From positions 1 to 34,563 of the forward strand of contig WQYY01000004.1 of NCBI GenBank assembly GCA_009780995.1: a stretch of 34,563 nt of DNA, written 5' to 3'. The position numbers were made by a program, and so were the translations under genes. This DNA is from Desulfuromonadales bacterium. GTDB lineage: Bacteria; Desulfobacterota; Desulfuromonadia; Geobacterales; DSM-12255. Shown piece by piece: positions 23,125 through 32,063 of the stretch. Numbering within the stretch: the stretch's first letter is position 1; every line of letters begins with the position of its first letter. Under the pieces are notes generated by a model. That model saw only the letters and a list, made by a program, of their open reading frames with translations, was not told the origin of the DNA and ran no database searches.

Positions 23125-23985
23125 ATGATTTATTTATTTCTGAGTATTATTTGCAGCGTTGCAGTAGGAATTTTACTAAAAATCGCCAAAAAACATAATA
23201 ATACCGCCTTTTTTCAAATGATTGGGTGGAATTATTTTTTTGCCGCAGTTTTCTGTTTTGCAGTTTATCGCCCAGAAATGTCTCTCCCCACAAATATCCC
23301 TTACGAAACTTTTTTGCCATTGATGATTCTGCTGCCAACAATTTTTCTCATTCAGGCTAATTCCATAAAACATACAGGGATAGTTCGGACAGATATCGCC
23401 CAGCGCCTTTCGTTGATAATCTCCCTTTCGGCAGCATATGTTATTTTTAAAGAAAACATTTCTGCTCTAAAATTCTCTGGTTTAGTTATCGGATTGATCT
23501 CTATATTTTTTGTGCTTTCCAGAGAGAAAACAAACGGCCAAATTTCAGGATATTGGTATCTGCCTGCTGCAGTATTAGTGGGTTTCGGCATGATTGATAT
23601 TTTTTTTAAAAAAGTCGCGCTGTTCACTTCTCTTCAATATACATCATCCTTGTTTCTAATATTTTGCGGGGCTTTCAGTCTTTCAGTCCTTATCATTTTG
23701 TTCCAAATAATCTTTCAGAAACAAAAACTAAACCTGAAAAACCTCTATTGGGGCGCAGGCTTGGGAATACTGAACTTTGGCAATATTTTGTTTTATTTGA
23801 GGGCACATAAAATTTTAAAAGATAACCCGTCAACGGTTTTTGCTTGTATGAATTTCGGGGTGATAATTCTCGGCTCTCTAGTAGGGATAGCGATTTTCAA
23901 GGAGAGGCTGTCAAAAATCAACTACTTAGGACTCGTTTTAGCAATCGTCGCAGTAGTGGTTATTACAATTGCTCAAAACTCATAA
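23125..23985 (+). CDS. EamA/DMT-superfamily transporter
   Basis: A 286-aa inner-membrane protein with about ten hydrophobic helices in two related halves, as in the drug/metabolite transporter (EamA) superfamily. Signs are the N-terminal helix MIYLFLSIICSVAVGILLKI, helix-end phrases RLSLIISLSAAYVIFKENIS in the first half and GVIILGSLVGIAIFKERLS in the second; both repeats end with the family's xFKExxS signature, and NYLGLVLAIVAVVVI closes the protein. The substrate is unknown. It follows hisD by 10 nt without a good Shine-Dalgarno and probably depends on read-through translation. Composition is more AT-rich than hisD. Confidence 0.85.
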   Translation: MIYLFLSIICSVAVGILLKIAKKHNNTAFFQMIGWNYFFAAVFCFAVYRPEMSLPTNIPYETFLPLMILLPTIFLIQANSIKHTGIVRTDIAQRLSLIISLSAAYVIFKENISALKFSGLVIGLISIFFVLSREKTNGQISGYWYLPAAVLVGFGMIDIFFKKVALFTSLQYTSSLFLIFCGAFSLSVLIILFQIIFQKQKLNLKNLYWGAGLGILNFGNILFYLRAHKILKDNPSTVFACMNFGVIILGSLVGIAIFKERLSKINYLGLVLAIVAVVVITIAQNS

Positions 23986-24115
23986 AAAAAAGAGGTAATT
24001 TCTAGTAGCGGTGATATAATTAAGAAATATTATTGCTAATGGAGAGTTTGAGGCAAAAAAGGAACTTACGAATAACTTTTAAATACATTTGACTTAAACA
24101 ACAGGAGGAAAAAAG

Positions 24116-24352
24116 ATGAAATTTATAATCGGAACAGTAATAACCTTTATTATTCTTGTAATTCTCGCAGATATAACCCTCTTTATCTGGGGCTTAAAAC
24201 TTATAAGCACCGATAATCTTCAAAAGTCGCTGATCACCTTTTGCGTAACCCTGGTATTTTCACCTATATTAACCGCAATAATAGCGCTTTTCTTTAAAGT
24301 CAGTAAAAAAAGAGAAGATATAAAGGTGAACGTTGTTCAGCCTAAGGAATAA
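24116..24352 (+). CDS. Small two-helix membrane protein, 78 aa
   Basis: I do not recognise the family. A strong ACAGGAGGAAAAAAG site sets the start. Two membrane helices are evident: residues about 4-27 (IIGTVITFIILVILADITLFIWGL) and about 40-62 (ITFCVTLVFSPILTAIIALFFKV). A basic, then mixed tail (SKKREDIKVNVVQPKE) follows. It is monocistronic, convergent with the META-domain lipoprotein gene, with only 34 bp between stops and no clear terminator. Confidence 0.65.
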   Translation: MKFIIGTVITFIILVILADITLFIWGLKLISTDNLQKSLITFCVTLVFSPILTAIIALFFKVSKKREDIKVNVVQPKE

Positions 24353-24386
24353 TTACTTATATCCATAATCCTTAAGTAAATTACTA

Positions 24387-24848
24387 CTATTCCATCTTAA
24401 AACGGGCGACTACTTTGCCATTTTTATCCAGTAACTCAAGGATATTATTATTCATACGTCTAGCTACTGTTGAATTCAAAGCTGCAAGAAACTGGTCTTC
24501 CAACTCTGCAAAAGGGGAAATGCAAGCCATCCTTGTCACTGCCATGCCAACAAAAGAGAATTTATCGTTTTCCTCTTTAGTCCCGCCCATAACTCTGTTA
24601 CATCCGCTAAATCCGGCAACTCTTTTACTATCCGGTATAAATTGAAGATAAGGTTCATGATCGCTAGCCACAGTGACAGGTTCTCCTTTAACTTCAAAAG
24701 CCTTCCAGTGCCCTTCCAAAGGGGGCATCACAGTAACGCTGGATAAATTATCAGATGCAGAGCTGTTTTTGTTGATGGCACAGCCTGCAAAAAGTACAAA
24801 TGATATTAAAATACAGCTTCCAAATTTAATTACTATATCCCTCTTCAT
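24387..24848 (-). CDS. META-domain lipoprotein (HslJ-like)
   Basis: A 153-aa lipoprotein: signal MKRDIVIKFGSCILISFVLF, lipobox FAGC with C23. The mature part is a META domain: LEGHWKAFEVKGEPV, PYLQFIPDSKRVAGFSGCNR and FVGMAVTRMACISPFAELEDQFLAAL reproduce the family's LxFxxxxVxGxxGCNR and TxMAC...E..FxxAL pattern, and the cysteines of GCNR and MAC are the usual conserved pair. Family member HslJ of E. coli is tied to heat shock and novobiocin resistance, but the mechanism is unknown. A good AGGAGG site precedes the ATG. Anchoring is at the inner or outer membrane. Confidence 0.88.
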   Translation of the reverse strand: MKRDIVIKFGSCILISFVLFAGCAINKNSSASDNLSSVTVMPPLEGHWKAFEVKGEPVTVASDHEPYLQFIPDSKRVAGFSGCNRVMGGTKEENDKFSFVGMAVTRMACISPFAELEDQFLAALNSTVARRMNNNILELLDKNGKVVARFKME

Positions 24849-25009
24849 AAGCTACCTCCTGCACTGTTAAATTTTCTGTTATCATAACATACATTTAAAA
24901 TTTGTCATCAGTATAGCGCCAGTATGGCGCGATTACAGAGGAAATTTATATAAGATATTATAAAGTGTGAAGTATGGAGTTAAAATCCTCACTCTATACC
25001 TTATGCGAC

Positions 25010-25076
25010 GTAGGGGCGCACAGTGTACGCCCGATAAACACCCCGATCTACGGGCACCCCTCCATAGAGTGGAATT
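25010..25076. repeat. R2 half-unit and inverted R1
   Basis: R2 half GTAGGGGCGCACAGTGTACG (25010-25034) then inverted R1 (25036-25076), the same order as at 16350-16414. The rest of the gap 24849-25289 holds only AT-rich sequence and the promoter region of the next gene. Confidence 0.7.
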
Positions 25077-25216
25077 AAAAAATTTTACAGACCGGCCTTG
25101 CGCTAACAGTAGAATGACGATATTATTATAAATCAAAGATAAATACTATGACCCCAAATGAACTTCTGAACAATATTGAATTTTTGGTGGGATTAACTCA
25201 TTTTTTTAGAAATTTC

Positions 25217-25244
25217 TTTCTATGTAACCTTTTTCATATATAAT
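25217..25244 (+). promoter_or_regulatory. Possible promoter of the outer-membrane protein gene
   Basis: TATAAT (25239-25244) is a perfect -10; the best -35 is a poor TTTCTA (25217-25222) at 16-bp spacing. It lies 45 bp before the ATG. An activator or AT-rich UP-type sequence may compensate. Confidence 0.4.
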
Positions 25245-25289
25245 TGCCTATAGTACATATTACTTCTAATCTTATAAAGGAGACTATAA

Positions 25290-26192
25290 ATGAAGAAACT
25301 AACCCCATTTTTAACAATTTTAACAACTTCTCTTTTGTCAACTGCTGCTTTTGCAGATAATGTGTATTTTGTCCCTGCGCAATCCGCTCCACCTTCTCAA
25401 CCTGTACAATCTGCTCCGCCTTCTCAAAATGTTCAGACTATACAGACTATTCAAACTGTTCAACCTGTCCAGGCTGTTCAACCTGTTCCTGTTCAATTTA
25501 TGCAGCCTGTCCGAGTTGTTCCGGCTTCTCAACCTGTTCGAATCGTTCAACCCGGTTATTTGCCCCGTCACAGACCAGGACCTTACTTCTCAATATTTCT
25601 GGGCGCAACTGTACCAACAAGCGAGACCCTTAGTACAACGGACTATCTCGTTCCGTCTAATTCCAATGATTATAAGCTTGATTATAATGCCGGCTTCTAC
25701 ACCGGTGGGACAGGCGGGTACGATTTCGGAACTTTCCGCCTTGAAGGTGAACTCTCCTACAGATATGCTGACATAAATAAAATAACTCCAAACGGAGGGG
25801 TATCCTACGGAAATCCCAACAGAGGTATTGATTCTTTAGCGGTTATGTTCAACGGCTGGTATGACTTCAGAAATGAATCTCCTGTTACTCCATATATAGG
25901 GGCCGGAATTGGTATAGCAACCCTCTCTTTTGACAAAGATTATTTTCAGCCCAGATCTTCCGGATCTGGACCTAATCTAAATAACCCTGTCTTTTATCAG
26001 GATACTACCTCTGCATTTGCATGGCAGGTAGGCGCCGGTGTTGAAATTGAACTCAACAGACTGTTATCTCTTGACCTGGCTTACAGATATTTAAGTACAG
26101 CGTCACAAGTATTCAACAAATATTCGGATCTTGAAAATTCTATTAAATTTTCAAGCCATAACTTTTCTGTAGGATTGAGATTTAAATATTAA
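25290..26192 (+). CDS. Outer-membrane beta-barrel protein with Pro/Gln-rich linker
   Basis: A 300-aa secreted porin-like protein. The signal peptide MKKLTPFLTILTTSLLSTAA-FA ends before DN (cleavage after A22). Residues about 26-85 are a low-complexity linker of PVQ/PSQ/QTI units, built on tandem DNA such as CCTGTTCAA. From about 95 an eight-stranded-type barrel begins (GPYFSIFLGATVP, YNAGFYTGGTGGYDF, FRLEGELSYRYADI, TPYIGAGIGIATL, FAWQVGAGVEIELN, LSLDLAYRYL) and ends HNFSVGLRFKY, with the aromatic C-terminus needed for BAM insertion. The closest known folds are Omp_b-brl/P44-Msp-like surface antigens. AAAGGAG precedes the ATG. A terminator follows. Confidence 0.85.
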   Translation: MKKLTPFLTILTTSLLSTAAFADNVYFVPAQSAPPSQPVQSAPPSQNVQTIQTIQTVQPVQAVQPVPVQFMQPVRVVPASQPVRIVQPGYLPRHRPGPYFSIFLGATVPTSETLSTTDYLVPSNSNDYKLDYNAGFYTGGTGGYDFGTFRLEGELSYRYADINKITPNGGVSYGNPNRGIDSLAVMFNGWYDFRNESPVTPYIGAGIGIATLSFDKDYFQPRSSGSGPNLNNPVFYQDTTSAFAWQVGAGVEIELNRLLSLDLAYRYLSTASQVFNKYSDLENSIKFSSHNFSVGLRFKY

Positions 26193-26214
26193 TTAATCAT
26201 CTATACCGACTAAG

Positions 26215-26251
26215 AGGCGCTTATAGGAGTTTTTCTGTAAGCGCTTTTTTT
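26215..26251 (+). terminator. Rho-independent terminator after the barrel gene
   Basis: GCGCTTA (26217-26223) pairs with TAAGCGC (26238-26244) and is followed by a run of seven T. It lies 25 bp after the stop. Confidence 0.8.
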
Positions 26252-26260
26252 ATTCCGGTT

Positions 26261-26479
26261 TCTCACAGAGACACAGAGATCACAGAGAACCCTCTAAACC
26301 ACAAGGGGCACAAAGTTTTACACAAGAGGGCACTATTTAAAATCTTTTATTTTTTGTGTTCTTTGCGTAACCCTTGTGTCCTTTGTGGTTTATGTTTTTT
26401 TAGCGCTTTTCGCGTGTTTCGCGGTTCAATTAAATGTTTTGTTTTTGTTTCTCTCTGTGTCCTCTGTGCCTCTGTGAGA
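26261..26479. repeat. R6: 219-bp nested inverted-repeat element (CACAGAGA family)
   Basis: Outer arms: TCTCACAGAGACACAGAGAT on the left and CCTCTGTGCCTCTGTGAGA on the right. Inner arms: AAACCACAAGGGGCACAAAG and CTTGTGTCCTTTGTGGTTT. It can fold into one long imperfect hairpin. CACAGAGACACAGAG-like repeats are dispersed in many environmental genomes. No coding potential. Confidence 0.75.
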
Positions 26480-26494
26480 GAATCAATAAATCTG

Positions 26495-26512
26495 GTAAAA
26501 AGCGGAAGCCGC
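26495..26512 (+). repeat. R4 boundary motif upstream of U32 gene
   Basis: GTAAAAAGCGGAAGCCGC, 28 nt before the start at 26541. It resembles the motif at 15583 and 31433. Confidence 0.55.
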
Positions 26513-26540
26513 AAAAGGTAAGATATGATATATTATCTTA

Positions 26541-28934
26541 ATGTCCCATATAAAAACTGTAAAAAAACCTGAACTGCTGGCCCCTGCCGGTTCTTTGGAA
26601 GCATTTTTCGCTGCAATGGAAAAGGGTGCTGACGCTGTCTATGTTGGCCTTAAAGAATTTTCAGCCAGAGCGAAGGCAAAGAACTTCGCCCTTTCCCAGA
26701 TTGAAAAGATGACTGTTTACGCTCATTCTCTAAAAAGAAAGATATATATTACTCTTAACACTCTTGTTAAAGAAGGTGAGCTTCCAAAACTGGTAGAAAC
26801 CCTTTCATGCCTTGAAGCAATGGGAGTAGATGGCATTATTATACAGGATATTGCTATTGCGAGAATCGTAAGGCGTTTTTTCCCTAAACTCCATATACAT
26901 GCATCAACACAAATGACAATACATAACAGCACCGGAGTAGAACAACTTGCTGATCTTGGTTTTAAGCGGGTTGTTATAGCAAGAGAGCTGCATATTGATG
27001 AAATTCGTAAAATAGTCTCAAAAAGCCCCGTAGGAATTGAGTGTTTTATTCATGGCGCCCTTTGTTTCTCTATATCCGGCCAGTGCTATTTCTCATCATT
27101 TCTTGGAGGCCACAGCGGGAACAGGGGAAGGTGTGCCCAGCCCTGCCGAAGACAGTACATCTACCGCGGAAAGGAAGGGTACTATTTTTCAACCAATGAC
27201 TTTTCCAGTATTGATCTTATTCCGGAACTTATAAAAACAGGGGTAGAATCTTTTAAAATTGAAGGGAGAATGAAATCGGCGGAGTATGTAGCGTCTGTAG
27301 TAAGCGCATACAGAAAAGTCCTTGATGCAAACAGTTCTGAGCTGCCAAAAGTTATGGAAGAGGCAAAAGAATTATTAAAGCTCTCTTTCGGCCGTGTCCC
27401 TACAAAAGGTTTTCTCGCGTCCCATAACCCCCCAGACATCGCAACTCCATCTTTAAGAGGGGCAACAGGGCGCTTTCTCGGAGAGATCAAAAGTATAAAA
27501 GCCGGAAAAATCTCTTTTGACAGCAGAGACAAGCTTCATGTGGGAGACAGAATAAGAATCCAGCCAAAAAGCGATATGGCTGGGCGAGCATTCACAATTA
27601 AAGAGCTTTTCACAGATAACAAACAGGTGAAAGTTGTTGGAGAGAGAAAAAGAGTCTCTGTTCAACCCCCTTTTCAATGTTCTATAGGAGATGCTGTATT
27701 TAAAGTTTCTTCAGAAACAGCTTTCACAATGAGTGAAAACGCCTGCATCAAACGGTTGGCAAATGTTGGCCTTGTAAAACTCCCATGCAGGATACTCCTC
27801 TCTTTTGATGGGAAAAATATCATTGCAAACGCAACAGTAGGGAACTTACGGAAAGATTTTAAGATTCATACAGGAGAGTTAGAGCCAGCAAAAACAGGTA
27901 ATATAGAGGAAATTTTAAACACTCAGTTCGCTAAAACCGGAGATTCTCCTTTTACTCTCGAATGTTTTGACGCAAAAGGCTTTCCTGTTCTTATGATCCC
28001 GCCGGCAAAGCTTAAGGAGCTCAGGCGTAACTTTTACAAGGAACTCGAAAATTGGGCTTTTCCTCTGATAGCAAAAGAGAGAAAAGATAGAAAAAACGGT
28101 GCTCTGGCATCTCTTACTCTACAAAAAAAGCCTGTATCAAACAGAAAAACGAACTTAACGCTGGATATTGATCATTTAAAAGACATTCACCTGCTCCAGA
28201 GAGAAGGTGTCGACTATTTAAGCCTTCCCATTTCCAAAGCTAACATGCACCAGCTATACCAGACAGGAAAAAACCTGAAAGGGAAAGAAAATAAGATACT
28301 CTGGCACCTCCCATTCATAATATTTGATGATGATATTAAGTGGTATGCTGAGGCAGTAACAATCCTTATTGAGGCAGGATTCCATAAATTCCGGCTTTCG
28401 AATATATCTCATTTCAAGCTGATTAAGAGTATCAGAATAAATGGAAACCTTGTTAATGATCTGGAATTGCATACAGATTACAGGCTTTTCTCTCTTAACA
28501 GCCAGGCCATTCTTGAATGGAAAGAGCTTGGAGCGTCATTTGTAACCTTATATATTGAAGATGACGCGGATAATATGTCAAAACTGTTGCAGAGCGATTT
28601 GAGCGTTGTACAAAACGTTCTGGTATATGGTGAACTGCACGCTATAACATCTAAAATTAATATTAAAAATATCAAAAGCGATGCCCCTCTTGTTTCTGAT
28701 CGCGGAGAAGCTTACAAAATCAGAACCAGAGACGGGCTTACCAGCGTTATTCCGTCTAAAAAATTTTCAATTACTCAGTTTAAGGATAAGTTAAAAAGTA
28801 TGGGTTGTAACTCCTTTATAATAGACCTTTCCCATACAAATAAAGAAGAGAGAGAACAAGTGCTGTATGCTTTCTTAAATAATAGAGAAATCTCTTCAAC
28901 ATCTACATTCAACTTTCTGACGGAGCTTGTATGA
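26541..28934 (+). CDS. U32 peptidase-family protein, RlhA-like
   Basis: A 797-aa protein with an N-terminal U32 domain (ELLAPAGSLEAFFAAMEKGADAVYVG; IHASTQMTIHN; GFKRVVIARE) and a long C-terminal extension resembling the DUF3656 region of E. coli RlhA (YdcP, about 650 aa). RlhA is needed for hydroxylation of 23S rRNA C2501. The cysteine cluster C168, C175, C182, C198, C202 (ECFIHGALC, GQCYFSS, RGRCAQPC) corresponds to the iron-sulfur ligands found in U32 relatives such as UbiU/UbiV. Thus RNA hydroxylation rather than proteolysis is likely, by family inference. It is longer than RlhA, with extra C-terminal sequence. Its stop overlaps the priA start by 4 bp. No strong Shine-Dalgarno is seen. Confidence 0.85.
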   Translation: MSHIKTVKKPELLAPAGSLEAFFAAMEKGADAVYVGLKEFSARAKAKNFALSQIEKMTVYAHSLKRKIYITLNTLVKEGELPKLVETLSCLEAMGVDGIIIQDIAIARIVRRFFPKLHIHASTQMTIHNSTGVEQLADLGFKRVVIARELHIDEIRKIVSKSPVGIECFIHGALCFSISGQCYFSSFLGGHSGNRGRCAQPCRRQYIYRGKEGYYFSTNDFSSIDLIPELIKTGVESFKIEGRMKSAEYVASVVSAYRKVLDANSSELPKVMEEAKELLKLSFGRVPTKGFLASHNPPDIATPSLRGATGRFLGEIKSIKAGKISFDSRDKLHVGDRIRIQPKSDMAGRAFTIKELFTDNKQVKVVGERKRVSVQPPFQCSIGDAVFKVSSETAFTMSENACIKRLANVGLVKLPCRILLSFDGKNIIANATVGNLRKDFKIHTGELEPAKTGNIEEILNTQFAKTGDSPFTLECFDAKGFPVLMIPPAKLKELRRNFYKELENWAFPLIAKERKDRKNGALASLTLQKKPVSNRKTNLTLDIDHLKDIHLLQREGVDYLSLPISKANMHQLYQTGKNLKGKENKILWHLPFIIFDDDIKWYAEAVTILIEAGFHKFRLSNISHFKLIKSIRINGNLVNDLELHTDYRLFSLNSQAILEWKELGASFVTLYIEDDADNMSKLLQSDLSVVQNVLVYGELHAITSKINIKNIKSDAPLVSDRGEAYKIRTRDGLTSVIPSKKFSITQFKDKLKSMGCNSFIIDLSHTNKEEREQVLYAFLNNREISSTSTFNFLTELV

Positions 28935-31171
28935 CCGTAAACGTAGCGGTACCTCTAATGCTTCAGCAAACTTACTGCTACGCAGTACCTGAGGGCAAAG
29001 AAAATCAGGCTGTTACAGGAATACGTGTTCTCGTACCTTTCGGTAAAAGGGTCATGACCGGCTATATCTTGGGCAAAACAGAAGAGCAGCCAAACGAACT
29101 TAAAGAAATCCGTGAATTTCTTGATCTGGAGCCTCTTTTTACAGAAACCGATTTAGAATTTTATCAATGGATCGCAAACTATTATCTCTACCCCCTTAGC
29201 ATGGTGATTAAAACGGCTCTTCCCTCTGGCCTCACCATTACAGGCCGTCAGAAAAAAATTATTTCTGAAGACGGTTCTGTTGTTACTGAGGAATTTTTTA
29301 ACAAAAGCACAAAAAGCAAAACAGAACCCTTCTACAGGATAACATCTACCCCACCTCCCCCTTCCCTGAAAGGAAAGGCAAAAAATATCCTCGACTTTAT
29401 AAAAGAAAATGAGGAATCTGACAGAACTACGATCTACACTCTGTTTGGCCAGTCGTTAATTCAGCTAAAAAGGCTCTTGGACTTGGAGCTCATAACAGTT
29501 GAGAATAGAGAGATATACAGAGACCCCTTCAAAGATAAGCCATACCAGCCTGATAGCCCCAAAAAGTTAAATCAGGAGCAGCAAGCCGCATACAATAAAA
29601 TTATTACGGCTACTGACTCCGGCGAATTTTCTCCCTTTCTTCTTCATGGCGTTACAGGGAGCGGAAAAACCGAAATATACCTGCAAGTTATTGCGTACGC
29701 GATTGAACGGCATAAAACTGCCCTTGTGCTGGTACCTGAAATAGCACTGACCCCACAACTTGTCGGAAGATTCAGAAGCCGCTTTTCCTGCGGCATAGCC
29801 GTACTCCACAGTGGGCTTTCAGATGGTGAAAGATACGATGAATGGCGAAGAATAAGAAGAAAAGAGGCAAAAATAGTTATTGGGGCCAGATCGGCAATAT
29901 TCGCTCCCGTTGACAGCCTGGGAGTTATTGTAATTGACGAAGAGCATGAATCCTCTTACAAACAGACAGACGGCCTCAGGTATAATGCCCGTGACATGGC
30001 GCTGGTTCTGGGGAAACAGAGAAAAGCTACGGTTATTCTTGGCTCAGCCACACCTCTGGTCACAACTGTTTATGCAGCAAGAAACGAAAAACTTACAGAG
30101 CTCAATCTCACAAAACGTGTTGAAGACAGGCCAATGCCTTTAACAAGGCTCCTTGACCAGAGAGGGAAAAAGCTGGAAATTCTTACGCCTGAGCTTCTGA
30201 AAGCTTTAGAACAAAATCTGGAAGCAAAAAAGCAATCTATCCTATTCCTTAACCGCCGTGGATTTGCTACATGGCTTACATGCAGTGATTGCGGCCATGT
30301 TTTGCAATGCCCCAACTGTTCCGTAACTTTGACATTTCATCAGCAACAAAACCGTCATATCTGCCACTATTGCGAATACTCAATACCCGCTCCCTCCGTA
30401 TGCCCGGAATGTTCAGGAACAGCAATAACTCTCCTCGGAATGGGAACAGAAAGGGTTGAAGCAAAAATCAAAGAACTGTTTCCCGAAGCAGGAGTATCAA
30501 GAATGGACAGGGATACAACAATCGAAAAAGACAGCCATTTCCGTATAATAAAGGAGCTTGAGGAAAGGAAAACGGATATCCTTATAGGAACCCAGATGAT
30601 CGCGAAAGGCCATGATTTCCCTGGCGTAACCCTTGTAGGAGTTATATCTGCCGATACTACTTTGAATCTTCCTGATTTTCGCAGCAGTGAAAGGGCATTC
30701 CAGCTCGTAAGCCAGGTTCTTGGAAGAGCAGGACGAGGAGAAGAGCCAGGAGAAGTATTTGTACAGACATTTAATCCGGAACACTTTGCCCTTATTGCCG
30801 CATCAGAACACGACTATGAAAAATTTTACTTGCAGGAGCTGGAAGAAAGACGGGATGCCGGCTATCCTCCATTCTCAAACCTTGCCGCTATTCTTTTTTC
30901 CAGCACATCAGCTAAAGCGGCAGAGGAAGGGGCTGAAACGGCAGGAAAACTTTTAAGAAAACTTAAAACGGACCTTAAGCTGAAGGTAACCATTCTTGGT
31001 TCGGCAAAAGCCCCACTAGGAAAAATTCGGGGCCGTTTCAGGCAGCAGATACTTCTGAAATCAACCCAGCGTAAACCGCTTCACCAGCTTCTTCTGAATT
31101 TTAAAAACAATATGAAACTTCCTGCGAATGTTAGGGTTTCGATTGATATAGATCCGGTGGATATGCTGTAA
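28931..31171 (+). CDS. priA: Primosomal protein N' (replication restart helicase)
   Basis: A 746-aa 3'-5' DNA helicase that reloads the replisome at stalled forks. The N-terminal 3'-DNA-binding domain (VAVPLMLQQTYCYAVP, VLVPFGKR) and winged-helix region precede the motor. Walker A is HGVTGSGKTEIY (GKT at 246-248) and the Walker B box is DEEH at 336-339. The zinc-binding insert has eight cysteines: C451, C454, C460, C463, C478, C481, C491, C494. Helicase motifs GTQMIAKGHDFPGVTLVGV and QVLGRAGRG follow, then the C-terminal S10-like domain. ATGA overlap with the U32 gene shows translational coupling. Confidence 0.96.
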   Translation: MTVNVAVPLMLQQTYCYAVPEGKENQAVTGIRVLVPFGKRVMTGYILGKTEEQPNELKEIREFLDLEPLFTETDLEFYQWIANYYLYPLSMVIKTALPSGLTITGRQKKIISEDGSVVTEEFFNKSTKSKTEPFYRITSTPPPPSLKGKAKNILDFIKENEESDRTTIYTLFGQSLIQLKRLLDLELITVENREIYRDPFKDKPYQPDSPKKLNQEQQAAYNKIITATDSGEFSPFLLHGVTGSGKTEIYLQVIAYAIERHKTALVLVPEIALTPQLVGRFRSRFSCGIAVLHSGLSDGERYDEWRRIRRKEAKIVIGARSAIFAPVDSLGVIVIDEEHESSYKQTDGLRYNARDMALVLGKQRKATVILGSATPLVTTVYAARNEKLTELNLTKRVEDRPMPLTRLLDQRGKKLEILTPELLKALEQNLEAKKQSILFLNRRGFATWLTCSDCGHVLQCPNCSVTLTFHQQQNRHICHYCEYSIPAPSVCPECSGTAITLLGMGTERVEAKIKELFPEAGVSRMDRDTTIEKDSHFRIIKELEERKTDILIGTQMIAKGHDFPGVTLVGVISADTTLNLPDFRSSERAFQLVSQVLGRAGRGEEPGEVFVQTFNPEHFALIAASEHDYEKFYLQELEERRDAGYPPFSNLAAILFSSTSAKAAEEGAETAGKLLRKLKTDLKLKVTILGSAKAPLGKIRGRFRQQILLKSTQRKPLHQLLLNFKNNMKLPANVRVSIDIDPVDML

Positions 31172-31191
31172 GGGCAGTGGATAAATTAGAG

Positions 31192-31324
31192 AATTAGGCA
31201 ATTTTTTAAGCTTTATGATGTATGCTATTAAAACCTATCAGCTCAGGTACTACCTCAGCTTATTGGAATTAAGGTATTTAAAAATCAGCTAAAATAATAT
31301 CACATATTCGTAGAATTAGGCAAT
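31192..31324. repeat. R5 element, copy downstream of priA
   Basis: AATTAGGCAATT at 31192 and AATTAGGCAAT at 31314 bound a segment with the R5 centre AACCTATCAGCTCAGGTACT / ACCTCAGCTTATTGG (31231-31265). Compared with 5964-6006 the palindrome is decayed. It begins 20 bp after the priA stop. Confidence 0.7.
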
Positions 31325-31338
31325 AATGCTTATTTTAA

Positions 31339-31476
31339 GTAGGGACGCACTGTGTGCGCCCGTGTTATCGGGCGACTGCAAGTCGCCCCTACAAGTGTTG
31401 AGTGACCTGCGACGCAGCCAACACAGTTGGGTGCAAAAAGCGGAAGCTGCAAAGACGCCCAAAAGCTGAAGTCATA
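31339..31476. repeat. R2 unit and two R4 motifs, the last overlapping a gene end
   Basis: R2 at 31339-31392 (GTAGGGACGCACTGTGTGCG ... AGTCGCCCCTAC). A sequence shared with 15561-15600 lies at 31411-31449 (GACGCAGCCAACACAGTTGG). A second R4, GCCCAAAAGCTGAAGTCATA, spans 31457-31476 and contains the stop codon of the minus-strand flavoprotein gene (31472-31474). Confidence 0.7.
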
Positions 31477-32047
31477 TACTTAACTTCTTCAAAAGCCACG
31501 CCATATTCTTCCCCAACTGCACCATCGTATTAATCCCTTCGGTATCGTTTTCAACCTCTCCGATTTCTCTGCCTATCCCTATATTCCAATAACTGGAACC
31601 CGGAACTATCATATCGTTTATAAGGAAAAAATGGTTTATTGAATCAAAGGCATGTATTTGCCCTGCCCTACGGACAGCAACCACCGCTGCTCCGACTTTT
31701 CTCGTGTAAAGCCCACCATTGGCACGGCCAACAAAACCTGAACGGTCTATCAGAGCTTTGGTTTCTGCCGTAATATCAGCAAAATAAGTAGGAGACGCTA
31801 TTATAATCCCATCCGCCTCCGCCATTTTTGCAATACAGTCATTAACTATGTCATTACTTATGCTACAACGCCTGTTTTTCAACTCTACACATTTATTACA
31901 TGCCATACACCCGCGTATGGTATGGCCTGCCAGCTGAACTAGCTCTGTATCTATCCCTTCTTTGTTCAGTTCCTTAAATACGTGGTTTACAAGTATTACC
32001 GTATTGCCGTCTTTTCGGCCACTACCGTTAAATGCTATGACTTTCAT
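31472..32047 (-). CDS. NADPH-dependent FMN reductase-like flavoprotein with Fe-S motif
   Basis: A 191-aa flavodoxin-fold protein. [10 protein letters not shown] (7-16) is the FMN phosphate loop, and [18 protein letters not shown] is the second flavin contact. Cysteines C46, C49, C52 and C60 have the spacing C-x2-C-x2-C-x7-C, matching the compact [4Fe-4S] signature of iron-sulfur flavoproteins (Isf, C-x2-C-x2-C-x4-7-C). Such proteins shuttle electrons in anaerobes and may handle oxygen or peroxide; this is family inference. GGGAGG precedes the ATG. The last residues (SI) and the stop lie in an R4 repeat, and another R4 sits directly upstream of the start, so the gene is bracketed by the motif. 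Confidence 0.85.
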   Translation of the reverse strand: MKVIAFNGSGRKDGNTVILVNHVFKELNKEGIDTELVQLAGHTIRGCMACNKCVELKNRRCSISNDIVNDCIAKMAEADGIIIASPTYFADITAETKALIDRSGFVGRANGGLYTRKVGAAVVAVRRAGQIHAFDSINHFFLINDMIVPGSSYWNIGIGREIGEVENDTEGINTMVQLGKNMAWLLKKLSI

Positions 32048-32063
32048 TTATTCCTCCCTTTAT

